DNA of 64,000 nt from Tetragenococcus osmophilus (GTDB lineage: Bacteria; Bacillota; Bacilli; Lactobacillales; Enterococcaceae): NCBI RefSeq assembly GCF_003795125.1, contig NZ_CP027783.1, positions 1,736,001 to 1,800,000 of the forward strand. The letters run 5' to 3'. The notes under the pieces are model-generated. The model was not told the origin of the DNA. It was given only the letters and a program-made list of their open reading frames with translations, and did no database searches. Position 1 is the stretch's first letter. Each line of letters starts with the position of its first letter. Shown piece by piece: positions 45,827 through 55,458 of the stretch. A program made the translations under genes and the position numbers.

Positions 45827-47505
45827 CCTGAATGATTTTTAAAAATTTGGGGATAACTAAACGGGCCGGCCAACAGGGTTGCTTTTTGTGTTATTTTCTA
45901 TTTTTGCTGTCGTCTTTGAACCAAGCACAGGAAAGACCTACTGTAGAATGCTAAAAAAGGACAAACTTCTTCCTAGAAGGTGGAAAATAAGCTTTTATAA
46001 GGAAAGGGATAAAGAGAATAAGTTAAAGTTTCAATAGCTGAATTCGCGTAAGGACTTCCCAGAAAAGTTTGTTATAAACATGGGTACTGGAGAGGTGAAC
46101 TTGAATTTTTCGCGCATGTTCCGTGACTCTCCCTGCGATATGGAACAATTGAAAGCGTATCGTGTCAATCACCGTTGCCTTTTTTTCTTGAGGAAATGTC
46201 ATCTGTTTCATCAAATGGATGATATTGTAAGCCAAAAAGCTCAAGGCCAAACGGGCCTTGTTTGCTAAAAAGGAATGGCTATCCGTTTTATCAGCGAAAA
46301 AGCCGGTTTTCATTTCTTTGATGAAATTTTCCATATTCCCTCGTTTTTGATAAAGCTGAAAAATCGTTTTGGGGGAAAGGTTAGCGAAATCGGTCACGAC
46401 AAATTGAAATTCTGAAAAAAGGAGGTATCCTCCTTTTCTAGTGGCTTTTATAGCGACGGTCCGCGGTCGATCCCACGAGTTTGCTTGGTAGTTGACCTTA
46501 AAGTACTGATGTTCTGTCTTTGTGTAATCCGTACCATTCGTATACTGGACTTGGTGTTGGGCTTGGTCAATCAGACGCGCATTATTTTTGAGTTTGATCA
46601 CATAATGCGCCTTTCGTTGTTCGCATTGTTCATAGATTTCCGGTTTGGCAAAGCCGCTGTCGCCACGGACCAACAAGAGCGGGTCCTCTGAACGTTGTTG
46701 ATAACGATCCAACATTTCCACCAGGTAGTCTTCGGCATGGGTCGAGGTATAAGATTTTCCATGCCGATGACGGACATCTAATGCTAACCCCGTTAAACCT
46801 TCGAAAGCGACAAACGGATGATAGCCATTGACCCCATAATGGTAAATAAATTCGGCTTCTTCTTGTTGTCCATAGGTAGTACAAGAGGTCGAATCCAGAT
46901 CGAGAATGAAATGTTGGCTGTTTTGATGATCCATGCCGAAATCCGCCAGTCTTTTGGCTACTTGTGATAGTTGGCCCACATTTTCTTTGGTTAAGGTATG
47001 AAGCAAGGTAGACATCATGGATTGCGAGCTGAGTCGACCTTGTTTTAATGCTTCTTGAAAAAGACGGTCATATTGGAGCGTATTGGCATCTCGGTCGCGA
47101 GAATAACCAGCAATCAATTGGTAGAGCCATTGTTTCAATACGTCCAACCATTCATGTTGAACGAAACAACGAGGATCCGGGATATGAACATATTGGGCTA
47201 ACAATGAGTCAAAATGAATTTGTTTTAAAAATTCAGCGACCAAGATAAGCCCCGCATCATTGGTTAAGCTTCCGCCATCGTTGGCGACCGTGATTTCTTT
47301 TTGGGCATTGAATGTGAGCGATTTTTGTTGTAAAGTGAAAGACATAAGAACGCACTCCTTTTGTGTTTATTGTTGTTTTTATCGACTTTACAATAACATA
47401 GAGTGCGTTCTTTTTGTACACCTAGAAGGTGTGGAAACAGTTTTTTAGAAAAAAGGTCATGCCAAGGGTTAAACGGCCCTTGGCAAAATTTAGAAATCAT
47501 TCAGG
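45827..47505 (-). mobile_element. IS1380-family element B, 1679 bp, with 5-bp target duplication
   Basis: The ends CCTGAATGATTTTTAAA (from 45827) and AATCATTCAGG (to 47505) match those of element A. The target duplication is ATTAA at 45822-45826 and 47506-47510. It is inserted inside the EEP gene. The target sites of A and B differ, so they inserted independently. Confidence 0.92.
46023..47345 (-). CDS. IS1380-family transposase (copy B)
   Basis: A 440-residue transposase that starts MSFTLQQKSLTFNAQKEITV. It contains LDLDSTSCTTYGQQEEAEF, VRGDSGFAKPEIY and YQKRGNMENFIKEMKTGFF, the same DDE framework as copy A with many substitutions. Start 47345 follows AAGGAG. Intact reading frame. Same orientation as copy A. 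Confidence 0.92.
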   Translation of the reverse strand: MSFTLQQKSLTFNAQKEITVANDGGSLTNDAGLILVAEFLKQIHFDSLLAQYVHIPDPRCFVQHEWLDVLKQWLYQLIAGYSRDRDANTLQYDRLFQEALKQGRLSSQSMMSTLLHTLTKENVGQLSQVAKRLADFGMDHQNSQHFILDLDSTSCTTYGQQEEAEFIYHYGVNGYHPFVAFEGLTGLALDVRHRHGKSYTSTHAEDYLVEMLDRYQQRSEDPLLLVRGDSGFAKPEIYEQCEQRKAHYVIKLKNNARLIDQAQHQVQYTNGTDYTKTEHQYFKVNYQANSWDRPRTVAIKATRKGGYLLFSEFQFVVTDFANLSPKTIFQLYQKRGNMENFIKEMKTGFFADKTDSHSFLANKARLALSFLAYNIIHLMKQMTFPQEKKATVIDTIRFQLFHIAGRVTEHARKIQVHLSSTHVYNKLFWEVLTRIQLLKL

Positions 47506-47608
47506 ATTAACTGTTCAAAAAAACAATGTCATTTTTAATCAAGATAATGAATCTATTGTAAGTGATCATTTTGGCGTTGAAGTTGTAATACAAGAGTAAA
47601 AAATTTTA

Positions 47609-47643
47609 TTTATAAAGCTTTATTAATAGTAAAGCTTTATAAA
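47609..47643. terminator. Perfect 14-bp hairpin after the EEP gene
   Basis: TTTATAAAGCTTTA and TAAAGCTTTATAAA pair perfectly around a 7-base loop. The T-tract is weak, so it is either a terminator or an operator of the following PTS gene. Confidence 0.5.
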
Positions 47644-47654
47644 TTATCGATCAT

Positions 47655-47668
47655 AGAAACCGCTATCA
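47655..47668 (+). promoter_or_regulatory. cre site before the alpha-glucoside PTS gene
   Basis: AGAAACCGCTATCA matches the cre consensus TGWAANCGNTNWCA at all defined positions but the first. It is 46 bases before the start codon, fitting CcpA control of a sugar gene. Confidence 0.5.
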
Positions 47669-47713
47669 AATGAATCTAGATAAAAATAAAAGGTACAAAA
47701 GGGGTTGAATAAA

Positions 47714-49300
47714 ATGATGCAAAAAATACAACGTTTTGGCGGAGCAATGCTTACGCCAGTTATGTTATTTGCTTTTAATGGGATAATATTAGCATTGTCT
47801 ATTGCGTTTCAAAATGAATCAATAGTAGGTGGACTTGCCGCTTAAGGTACTTTTTGGAGCGATATTTGGGGTATGATCGAATCAGGTGGTTGGACAGTAT
47901 TCGATCATATGGAATTACTGTTTGTAATTGGTTTGCCTATTGGGCTAGCAAAAAAAGCGCAAGCACGAGCAGTTATGGAATCTTTTGTTATTTATATGAT
48001 TTGGAATACAAATATTAATTATATTTTAAACACATGGAATTTCGGCGTAGATATGAGTAATGTAGAAGATACTATTGGTATTAAAGAAATCGGAGGAATT
48101 GCAACATTAGATACAAACTTAATTGGTGCGTTATTGGTTTCTGGTTTAGCAGTTTATCTACACAATCGATTTTTTGATACAGCTTTACCTGAATGGTTAG
48201 GAATATTCTCTGGTTCTTCTTTTGTAGTCATGTTAGGATTTTTTATGGACATCCCTCTAGCATTTTTAACAGCGTGGATTTGGCCATCGATTCAGGATGT
48301 TATTTCTCAGTTACAAGGTTTTATGGCATCCAGCGGAACGGCGGGCGTGGGAATTTATGTTTTCCTACAAAGAATTTTAATTCCAACAGGGTTACATCAC
48401 TTTATTAATCAGCCCTTCGAATTTGGACCAGCAGCTGTTGAAGGAGGACTACTTAATTATTGGTTTGAACACCTTTCAGAAATTGCTGCTTTCAATGGTC
48501 CAATAAGAGAGATCTTTCCTCAAGGTGGATTTATGCTACAAAATGCATCTATGTTTTTCTTTCCAATAGGTATTGGGGCAGCTTTTGTTGCTACTTCAAA
48601 ACCTGAAAAACGGAAAAAGACAATGGCATTAGTTATACCAACCGCTGCTACAGCAATGATTGCGGGGATTACTGAACCTTTTGAATTTACCTTTTTATTT
48701 TTAGCACCGCAATTATTTGCTGTTCATGCAGCATTAACATCTATCTTTGCGATGACAATCTATGCGTTTGGCCTAGCAGGGGGCTTTGCAGCAAATATTA
48801 GAGGTATCACAGGCGTTCTTTTACCAATGGCTGAAAATCATTTAGATGCTATTTTTATTTACTTTGCTAGTGGTATTGTACTCACTTTTATTTACTATTT
48901 TGCTTTCCGCTGGGCAATTTTAAGATTCAATTTAAAAACGCCTGGACGTGAAGAAGACGAAGAAGTACACATGTATAGTAAGAAAGAATATAAAGCTAAA
49001 AAAGCAGAAGAAAAAGGGGCTACATCTAGTGAAGAAGGACTAAATGATATTGGCAAAAAAGCGTTAGGTTTTTTAAATGCTTTGGGTGGAACTGATAATA
49101 TTGCTGATATTAATAACTGTACGACTCGTTTGCGAATTTCTGTAAAAGATCCAGATCAGTTGGAAAATGATGCTTTTTTCAAAAATTATGGTGCTTATGG
49201 CGTAGTTCGTAATGGGAAAGCCATTCAGGTTATTGTTGGAATGGAGGTTCCAAAAGTGAGAGAAGAGTTTGAAAGAATAGTAAACGATAACGTTAGTTAA
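47714..49300 (+). pseudogene. PTS alpha-glucoside/glucose-family IICB gene with an in-frame stop
   Basis: The frame starts MMQKIQRFGGAMLTPVMLFA behind AAAAGGGG. It is interrupted by TAA at codon 44 (47843-47845, probably GAA to TAA) and continues GTFWSDIWGMIESGGWTVFD to the end. The IIC domain has AGITEPFEFTFLFLAPQLFA, and a C-terminal IIB domain carries the phospho-Cys in INNCTTRLRISVKD. IICB order and sequence fit the MalX/alpha-glucoside group. Translation of the rest could only begin at an internal ATG such as 47873, which would lose the first helix. Neighbouring GH13 and GH32 genes suggest sucrose or isomaltulose-type substrates. Confidence 0.85.
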
Positions 49301-49352
49301 TGTTTTGTTTAACAAAAGTTTAGTTTATTTAGGAACAGGAGAAAAGTTATTT

Positions 49353-50807
49353 ATGTTTTATACAACTGAAAAAGCTAATGAGTTTATTAGAGAGAATAAG
49401 GAAACTATCGAGAAGAAATATTATCCAGAATATCACTTTGCTCCTCCAATTGGATGGACAAATGATCCAAATGGTGTAGTTATATTTAATAATGAACTTC
49501 ATTTATTTTATCAACATTACCCTTACAAAGCGGTGCATGGGGCTATGCACTGGGGGCACGCAAAAAGTAAGGATGGTTTACACTGGCAAGATTTGCCAGT
49601 AGCACTTGCCCCCGATCAAGACTATGATAAGGGTGGCGTTTTTTCTGGAAGTGCTATTGAAAAAGATGGGAAACTATATGTGATGTACACAGGACACTTG
49701 CCAGATGAAACAGATGAAACTAAAACGCGTCAAAATCAAAATATCGCTATTTCAGAAGATGGCGTGACCTTTAAAAAATATGAAGGAAACCCTGTACTAA
49801 CGGAAGATGATATTCCTGCAACTACTTCGGTTGTTGATTTTCGAGATCCAAAAATTTTCGAAAAAGATGGAATATATTATTCTGTAATCGGTTCTAAAAC
49901 ATTAGACAATAAGGGGCAAGTCATATTATATCGTTCGGAAGATTTATTGAATTGGGAATATGTTTCAATTATTTTTCCGTATAATCCTTATTTAGGTACG
50001 ATGGTAGAATGTCCAGACTTATTATTGTTTAATGATAAAGCTGCTTTTATTTTAAGTGCTATGGATTATATTGATGAAAAAGGAAAAGTACATTCTCATA
50101 TTTCTTGGTTAATTGAAGGTGAGATGGACTGGGAAAACTTTGAATTTCACCAAAAATCTATAAAAGAGATGGATAAGGGTACGGATTTTTACGCTCCTCA
50201 AACAGTAAAATTAGCAGAGGGACGTTATTTAGCTATTGCATGGATGCAGAACTGGCAAGCAAACCGGCCAACTTACGAATTAGGTCATAACTGGTTTGGT
50301 CAAATGACTCTGCCACGTTTAATTACCGTTGAAGGCGGTCAATTACAGCAAAATATTCCTTTAAAGATTCTTGATTTAATTAAAACAAAAGAAAAGAAAC
50401 TAGAAAATGGAAAGATTTCAACAGAAAATAGAAATTATATTGCTTTTAAAATAGCAGCAAATAATACAGCGCCTTTTGATTTGTTCTTTACAAATGAAGA
50501 GGGAGAATTCTTACAGTTCAGCTATTCTTCAGAAAAACAGGGACTGTTTTTCTCTCGTAAAAATACTACTTACCAAATAAGAGGGGAAGATGGTAGTTCT
50601 ATGGAGGAATCCAATATGGTAACTATAGATACAAAAGAAGCATTGTCTGTACAAATTTTTCTTGATCGTTCTTCCATTGAAATATTTATAAATGAAAATG
50701 AGTCAATCACAAGTACTTTTTATATTCAAAGCCTATTTTCCTCATTACATTTAAAAACTCAAACAGATCATTTATTTGAAGCTTTAGCACTGGGAAACAT
50801 AGAATAA
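49353..50807 (+). CDS. Sucrose-6-phosphate hydrolase/beta-fructofuranosidase (GH32)
   Basis: A 484-residue GH32 enzyme. The nucleophile is D38 in IGWTNDPNGVV, the RDP motif is in VVDFRDPKIF, and the acid/base Glu is in MVECPDLLL. A C-terminal beta-sandwich domain ends SIEIFINENESITSTFY. There is no signal peptide, so it acts in the cytosol, cleaving sucrose-6-phosphate or short fructosides. Start 49353 follows CAGGAGAA; a longer in-frame extension overlaps that site. It is the gene after the PTS IICB and probably in its operon. Confidence 0.9.
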   Translation: MFYTTEKANEFIRENKETIEKKYYPEYHFAPPIGWTNDPNGVVIFNNELHLFYQHYPYKAVHGAMHWGHAKSKDGLHWQDLPVALAPDQDYDKGGVFSGSAIEKDGKLYVMYTGHLPDETDETKTRQNQNIAISEDGVTFKKYEGNPVLTEDDIPATTSVVDFRDPKIFEKDGIYYSVIGSKTLDNKGQVILYRSEDLLNWEYVSIIFPYNPYLGTMVECPDLLLFNDKAAFILSAMDYIDEKGKVHSHISWLIEGEMDWENFEFHQKSIKEMDKGTDFYAPQTVKLAEGRYLAIAWMQNWQANRPTYELGHNWFGQMTLPRLITVEGGQLQQNIPLKILDLIKTKEKKLENGKISTENRNYIAFKIAANNTAPFDLFFTNEEGEFLQFSYSSEKQGLFFSRKNTTYQIRGEDGSSMEESNMVTIDTKEALSVQIFLDRSSIEIFINENESITSTFYIQSLFSSLHLKTQTDHLFEALALGNIE

Positions 50808-50815
50808 TATTGCTT

Positions 50816-50852
50816 AAACGGCTGCGTTGATAAGATGTCAGCCGTTTTTTTG
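50816..50852 (+). terminator. Intrinsic terminator after the GH32 gene
   Basis: AAACGGCTG pairs with CAGCCGTTT, followed by Ts. From here to 51130 no gene is seen. Confidence 0.82.
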
Positions 50853-51130
50853 ATGTGATTTTGATGGCATAAGGTTAAGTAACAGATAGTAGAATAGAAA
50901 AATATTGTCCATTCAGCTATTGAATAAGTAATAGAAACGATTAAATTAAAAAAGCTAGACTCGTACTTTTCAATCAAAGTATAAGGTTTTGAGAATTAAC
51001 TAGAGCTAAAAAAGGGATCCCTCCAAAACAAGGATTTTTTACTATTTAGAAATATTTAACTTATATATGCTAAGATTAAAACTAATAATAGTTGTAAGCG
51101 GTTTTTAATCCATGTGAAAGGAGGAAGGAA

Positions 51131-51558
51131 ATGGATAAAGCTCAACGAAGTGTGGCACAGAAGATGGGGTTAAAGCACGGAGAACGAGCGTACTTACACA
51201 GAGTACCAGCTGATTCATTGAAAACATTAGAATTACCAGAGCTTGATATGACTGAATTTTTAAATGGAGAATATGATTATATGACTTGTTTACAAAAAGT
51301 CAAAAGGATATGAGGAAAAATTTTTCCTTACTAAAAGGCTATTTAAAACCCAAGGGAGCTTTGTGGGTTTCATGGCCAAAGGCAGGGAAGCTCGGTACGG
51401 ATTTGACGATGAAATCTGTAATTAAAATTGGATATGATTTGAATATGGTCGAAAGTAAATGTATTCTTATTGATGAGACTTGGTCAGCGCTAAAGTTCAC
51501 GTTTCCCAAAGCAGGAAAAGTATATATAAATAGTTATGGAAGTCTATCCGATGAGTAA
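51131..51558 (+). pseudogene. DUF3052-family protein, frameshifted
   Basis: Two overlapping frames together make one DUF3052-like protein. The first gives QKMGLKHGERAYLHRVPADS and runs to about 51300; the second continues from about 51286 with FTKSQKDMRKNFSLLKGYLK, then PKGALWVSWPKAGKLGTDLT and IDETWSALKFTF. The latter are the signature stretches of the family, whose function is unknown. A one-base shift near TATATGACTTGTTTAC (about 51280) explains the break. The start follows AAAGGAGGAAGG. It could be a sequencing error, but it stands in a region with other broken genes. Confidence 0.75.
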
Positions 51559-51583
51559 ACTGGTTTGGCTAGAAAACTAAAAA

Positions 51584-52963
51584 GGGGCTGTGACATAAGT
51601 CCTAATAAAAAGCCTGAGAAATGACGAAAAAATCGTTCGTTTCTCAGGCTTTTTTGGTAAAATAAAAGGAGCACAAGTCCCCACCCGTGCTCCAACATTT
51701 TTAATCCTAGAAAGGACCAAAAACAATGCAAACTCATTATAACATGAAACAACTCACTTTGGATATCACAACTTCATATATTCCGAAAAAAGATAACACT
51801 GCCTGATTTATTAACGAATTAGTGGAGGCGTTTCAAATTCATGAGCCGTATCTTTTTGGACGCCCACGTGACTATGATTTAGGGGCCATGTTAAAGTTGG
51901 TCCTATTTGCTTATACGCGCAGTGTTTTTAGTAGTCGTAAGATCGAACAACTCGCAGAAGAAAGCCTGACAGCTCGCTGGTTAACCCAAGAAAGTGTACC
52001 TTCCTATCGGACAATTGCTCGTTTTCGGATTTCGCATGATTTGGAAGAATTGATCAACCAAGGGTTGAATACCTTAACCGATTATTTGCGTCAACACCAA
52101 ATGATTAATGATACTTTATTTATTGATGGAACCAAGATTTTGGCAGATGCCAATAAATATAGTTTTGTCTGGCGCAAAAACACGATCCGTTTTGATCAAA
52201 TGAACCGGGAGAAAATTATCGCTTTACTGGCAGATTTGCGCGAATCCTATCAAGCCCACCATATTCCGGAGGGTTCGAACTTAACGCTCGACATGGTAGA
52301 TGAAGTGATCACGCGTATGGAACTACGACTGGAAACGTTGGAACAGGAAATAAAAGAAACGCCCAAGGTCTCGCCTCATCCAGCCAAACAAGAACGGCGC
52401 ACGTTAAAATCACAAAAACGCAAGCTTACGCAACGACGAGGAAAAATGGTGGAACATCAAGCGTAGTTTGCGACGTATGGCAACAGAAACAGTTATTCGA
52501 AAACAGATCGCGAAGCGACTTTTATGCGGATCAAAAAAGACCCGATGAGAAACGGTCAACTGAAACCAGCTTATAATCTGCAAATCACTACCAATCATCA
52601 GTTTGTGTTAGGCTATGATGTTTATCAAAATCCGACAGATACAAAGACCTTGATTCCTTTACTTGAAAAAATGGCGCTAGCTAAGCAGAAAAAACAAATC
52701 ATCGTAGCAGATGCCGGCTACGGATCCGAAAGAAATTACCGCTATTTAGAAGATGAGCTTAACCAACACACGGCCCTCATCCCTTATGGCACCATGCTCA
52801 AAGAACAGAGCCGAAAATGGCAGTCCGATGAGCGTAAAGTGATGAACTGGACGTACCATGAAGCAGAGGACGCCTATACCGATCCCAAAGGGATTCGTTT
52901 TAACTTCCACGCTTATCGACAAAGGAAGGATAAGGATGGCTTTGTTCGCGATCTTAAAGAATA
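51584..52963 (+). mobile_element. IS1182-family element, 3' truncated
   Basis: The left inverted repeat GGGGCTGTGACATAAGTCC (51584-51602) is typical of IS1182. An internal terminator hairpin follows (AAAGCCTGAGAAA / TTTCTCAGGCTTT, 51607-51655). The transposase frame runs to about 52963, where it changes abruptly into an allantoinase gene. No right inverted repeat is present in the window, so the 3' end of the element and the 5' half of the target gene were deleted together. Confidence 0.8.
51726..52963 (+). pseudogene. IS1182-family transposase, broken by two stops and truncated
   Basis: One frame spans MQTHYNMKQLTLDITTSYIP to the junction. It has a TGA at 51804-51806 (codon 27, where a Trp is expected: DNTA-stop-FINELVE) and a TAG at 52464-52466, after which FATYGNRNSYSKTDREATFM follows in the same frame. 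Conserved parts are GAMLKLVLFAYTRSVFSSRK, LFIDGTKILADANKYSFVW and IIVADAGYGSERNYRYLEDE. It is certainly inactive. Confidence 0.82.
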
Positions 52964-53674
52964 CGTCCTGCCTTTACAGAAGTTGAAGCGATTCGTAAAG
53001 CGATTTTGATGGCGAAAGTGACAGGATGCCGGCTTCATATCGTTCATGTGGCTTGTAAAGAAGGCGTAGAAGAAGTGATGAAAGCACGCGAAGAAGGCGT
53101 CGATGTCACTTGCGAAACCTGCTTGCACTACCTTTACTTTGCGACCGAAAAGTTGGATGATATTGGGCCTGTCGTGAAATGTTCGCCACCGATTCGGGAG
53201 CAAAAACAACAAGAGGCTTTATGGGAACATGTACAAGCCGGAGATATTCGCTTTGTTACTTCGGACCATTCGCCTTGTACGCCGGATTTGAAAGACACGG
53301 ACGCTATGCATGCCTGGGGCGGTATTTCGGGCTTACAAAATGATGTGGACGTTTTATTTGATGAAGCGGTACAAAAACGAGGGATGTCCTTCCAACGTTT
53401 TGCTCAAATCATTGCTTCCAATCCGACCGATCTTTATAACTTAGATCAAAAAGGTCGGATCAGCATTGGAAAAGACGCCGACTTTGTCTTGATTCAACCT
53501 CAATCTCCCTACACATTGAAAGCAGAAGATCTCGAATACCGTAATAAGATTAGTCCTTATATTGGCAGAGAAATCGGAGCGCAAGTGTATCAAATAATTT
53601 TAAGGGGACAAACGATTTATAGTAAGGAAACTGGCGTAGCAGCTGAGTTTCCGGGAGAATTTATTAAGAAATAA
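52964..53674 (+). pseudogene. allB: Allantoinase (AllB), C-terminal half only
   Basis: From RPAFTEVEAIRKAILMAKVT onward the frame matches the second half of allantoinase. Seen are the metal ligand His in GCRLHIVHVACKEGVEEV, the TSDHSPCTPDLKD motif with the catalytic Asp, AWGGISGLQNDVDVLFDEAV and EYRNKISPYIGREIGAQVYQ. The N-terminal half with HxH and the carbamylated Lys is missing, replaced by the IS1182 fragment. The ATG at 53006 is internal. Allantoinase opens allantoin to allantoate in purine breakdown; no other allantoin genes remain nearby. Confidence 0.85.
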
Positions 53675-53687
53675 AATGAACCAATAG

Positions 53688-53735
53688 AAAACCCGAGCAT
53701 TACCAATTTTTGGAATTGATACTGCTCGGGTTAAA
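53688..53735. terminator. Bidirectional terminator
   Basis: AACCCGAGCA (53690-53699) pairs with TGCTCGGGTT (53723-53732). It lies between convergent genes, with A/T-rich flanks on both sides. Confidence 0.75.
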
Positions 53736-53764
53736 TTCATTTTATTAAAGTAGATGACGAGTTA

Positions 53765-55069
53765 TCACAACAGTATTGAGAACAACACACTTGCAATAAC
53801 TAAGATAATAGCTCCGCCTAAACGACTAGATAATTGAGCGTAAGCCATTAATCCCATGCGGTTAGCAGCACCTAATACGGCTAAGTCTCCTGAACCGCCA
53901 CGATTTGCCATACATAGTCCAGCTGTAACAGCTGTATCGATTGGGTAAAACCCTACTAGGTAACCAACAGCACCTGATCCAAGTACTGCACCGACGATAA
54001 TAAATAAAGCCACAACGATATTTGGAAGTGTAACAGCTGCAAGCAATTCGTTTAGGTCAAGATCGACACCAACACCAACCATGATTAGTAGTGTTAAGTG
54101 TTTTGTAAAGAATGATTGCAAACGTTTAGCTCCCATACGAACATTAAGCGGAACAACCCCTAATGCACAAAGGATAACTACAAAGATAACCATGTAAGCT
54201 AATTCGTGAATTGGGAAACCAAAAATTTCAGGTAATAATACATTACTGAATAATAGGCCCACTGAATAAGCTCCAAGAGCAATTAAAAGACCGGATGCAA
54301 CATCTCCAAGTGTTGGAGTGTAATCTTCATCTGCAAGATCATTTTCTTCAGCTCCGCGAATGATTGTCTTTCCGTCACCTGTTAGTTTAGGGAAAGCATC
54401 TCCAAGTTTGTTTAGTAAAGCAGCAGCAAAAATCGCAAAAATATTTCCAACAGTTAAGATAATAATAGCAAAACTGTAGTAAACTTCGCTTCCTTCACCA
54501 GTAATACCAGCATAAACTTCAGATAGCGGGATAGCACCGCCACCGTTACCGCCACCCATAATTGGTAGTGTATAGTGGGTAATGGCTTCGCCAGGTGTAA
54601 TACCAAAGAATAACCCGCCGACCATCGCAAGCAAGATAGCTCCTACTAAACCACCAAGTATAGCCGGGAAATAACCGGAAAAACTTTTCATTAATATCTT
54701 TCTTTCTAAAGATAATACCGATCCAGTAATTAATACAACAATATAAAATGATAGAAAGTTAATTTCACTCGTAAAATTATCAATAGAAGATACATAAGTT
54801 GATGGGATTAAATTATAAGTTCCGATAACTGATGTACCAATAAATGCTAACAGAATTCCGCCGCCGATATACTTATTCCAAATAGGTAGGCGTTTACCAA
54901 TTTCATTTAAAGGAATCCCGATTGCTAGCATAAGAGCAAAAGTACTTGGCATATCGGTTCCTAAAGCACCTGAAAACATCGCTGAAAGGATAAGTATACA
55001 GGCAACAATCGTTACGTACCATGGAGCGCCGTATAATTTCAACCCTTTCTTTTTCTCATCGTTAGCCAT
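53765..55069 (-). CDS. 2-hydroxycarboxylate transporter (citrate/malate:Na+ symporter, CitS/MaeP family)
   Basis: A 434-residue transporter of the 2HCT family with 11 membrane segments. The two re-entrant loops with GGxG motifs are present: PIMGGGNGGGAIPLSEVY and CMANRGGSGDLAVLGAANRM. The N-terminus is a charged cytoplasmic tail (ANDEKKKGLKLYGAPWYV). Family members carry citrate, malate or both. It is divergent from the oxaloacetate decarboxylase operon, which is the typical setting for citrate fermentation, but citrate lyase genes are absent from the window. Start follows AAGGAG. Confidence 0.9.
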   Translation of the reverse strand: MANDEKKKGLKLYGAPWYVTIVACILILSAMFSGALGTDMPSTFALMLAIGIPLNEIGKRLPIWNKYIGGGILLAFIGTSVIGTYNLIPSTYVSSIDNFTSEINFLSFYIVVLITGSVLSLERKILMKSFSGYFPAILGGLVGAILLAMVGGLFFGITPGEAITHYTLPIMGGGNGGGAIPLSEVYAGITGEGSEVYYSFAIIILTVGNIFAIFAAALLNKLGDAFPKLTGDGKTIIRGAEENDLADEDYTPTLGDVASGLLIALGAYSVGLLFSNVLLPEIFGFPIHELAYMVIFVVILCALGVVPLNVRMGAKRLQSFFTKHLTLLIMVGVGVDLDLNELLAAVTLPNIVVALFIIVGAVLGSGAVGYLVGFYPIDTAVTAGLCMANRGGSGDLAVLGAANRMGLMAYAQLSSRLGGAIILVIASVLFSILL

Positions 55070-55184
55070 AAAATTTCGCTCTCCTTATTATTAAAATTTA
55101 ATTTTTGTAAATATAGGCTCATTAAGAGTTAATAAATAAATCCTAAACCTCACTTTCTATTTATTTATATAATTAAATGCAGAT

Positions 55185-55233
55185 GTTTACTGCATCCTTT
55201 AATCACAGAATAATCATAAGGGATGCGGTAACC
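55185..55233. promoter_or_regulatory. Imperfect inverted repeat in the divergent citrate/oad control region
   Basis: GTTTACTGCATCCTTT (55185-55200) and AAGGGATGCGGTAACC (55218-55233) are complementary at most positions, with 17 bases between. Placed between the divergent transporter and oadA genes, it may be the binding site of a local regulator. The rest of the 389-base gap (55070-55458) shows no open frame with a ribosome binding site. Confidence 0.45.
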
Positions 55234-55458
55234 GTATTCAATGCTTTTTCAAAAAAAGTACACTGAAAAAACACTATAGAGTGGATTTCTCATCATTAAA
55301 AAAGGAAAAATCAAATGGAAAACAAAGTGCAACATGTGTTTTAGGTGTTTTTTTGCCTAACTTTGGTTGACTGGTCTGGGATATCACGTAAAATGAGATT
55401 GTATATGTCAGCTTTTTTTATGAAGGATGATAATAAAAAGAAAGGAAAGGGAGAAGAC

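Larger units (their letters stand above)
45073..47599 (+). pseudogene. Endonuclease/exonuclease/phosphatase-family protein interrupted by an IS1380 element
   Basis: The 5' part (45073 to about 45826) encodes MKVLTLNVHGWMEKFASKKI, IALQEVNQP, IFNGHFSW, IFMGDFNNEAS and KRIDYVFVSDK, the metal and phosphate-binding motifs of the EEP fold. The element at 45827-47505 then splits the frame. Removing the element and one copy of the ATTAA duplication joins the frame to the 3' part (47511-47599): LTVQKNNVIFNQDNESIVSD followed by HFGVEVVIQE and a stop. The final SDH motif, which carries a catalytic His, lies beyond the insertion, so the truncated product should be inactive. Confidence 0.88.

Noticed and set aside
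51131-51558. Two separate small genes
   Set aside because: The two frames overlap and complement each other as one DUF3052 protein, so a frameshift is the simpler reading.
37716-55265. Shared short string AAAAAAGTACACT near 37716 and 55252
   Set aside because: It is only 13 bases and A-rich, with no common position relative to genes; chance is sufficient.
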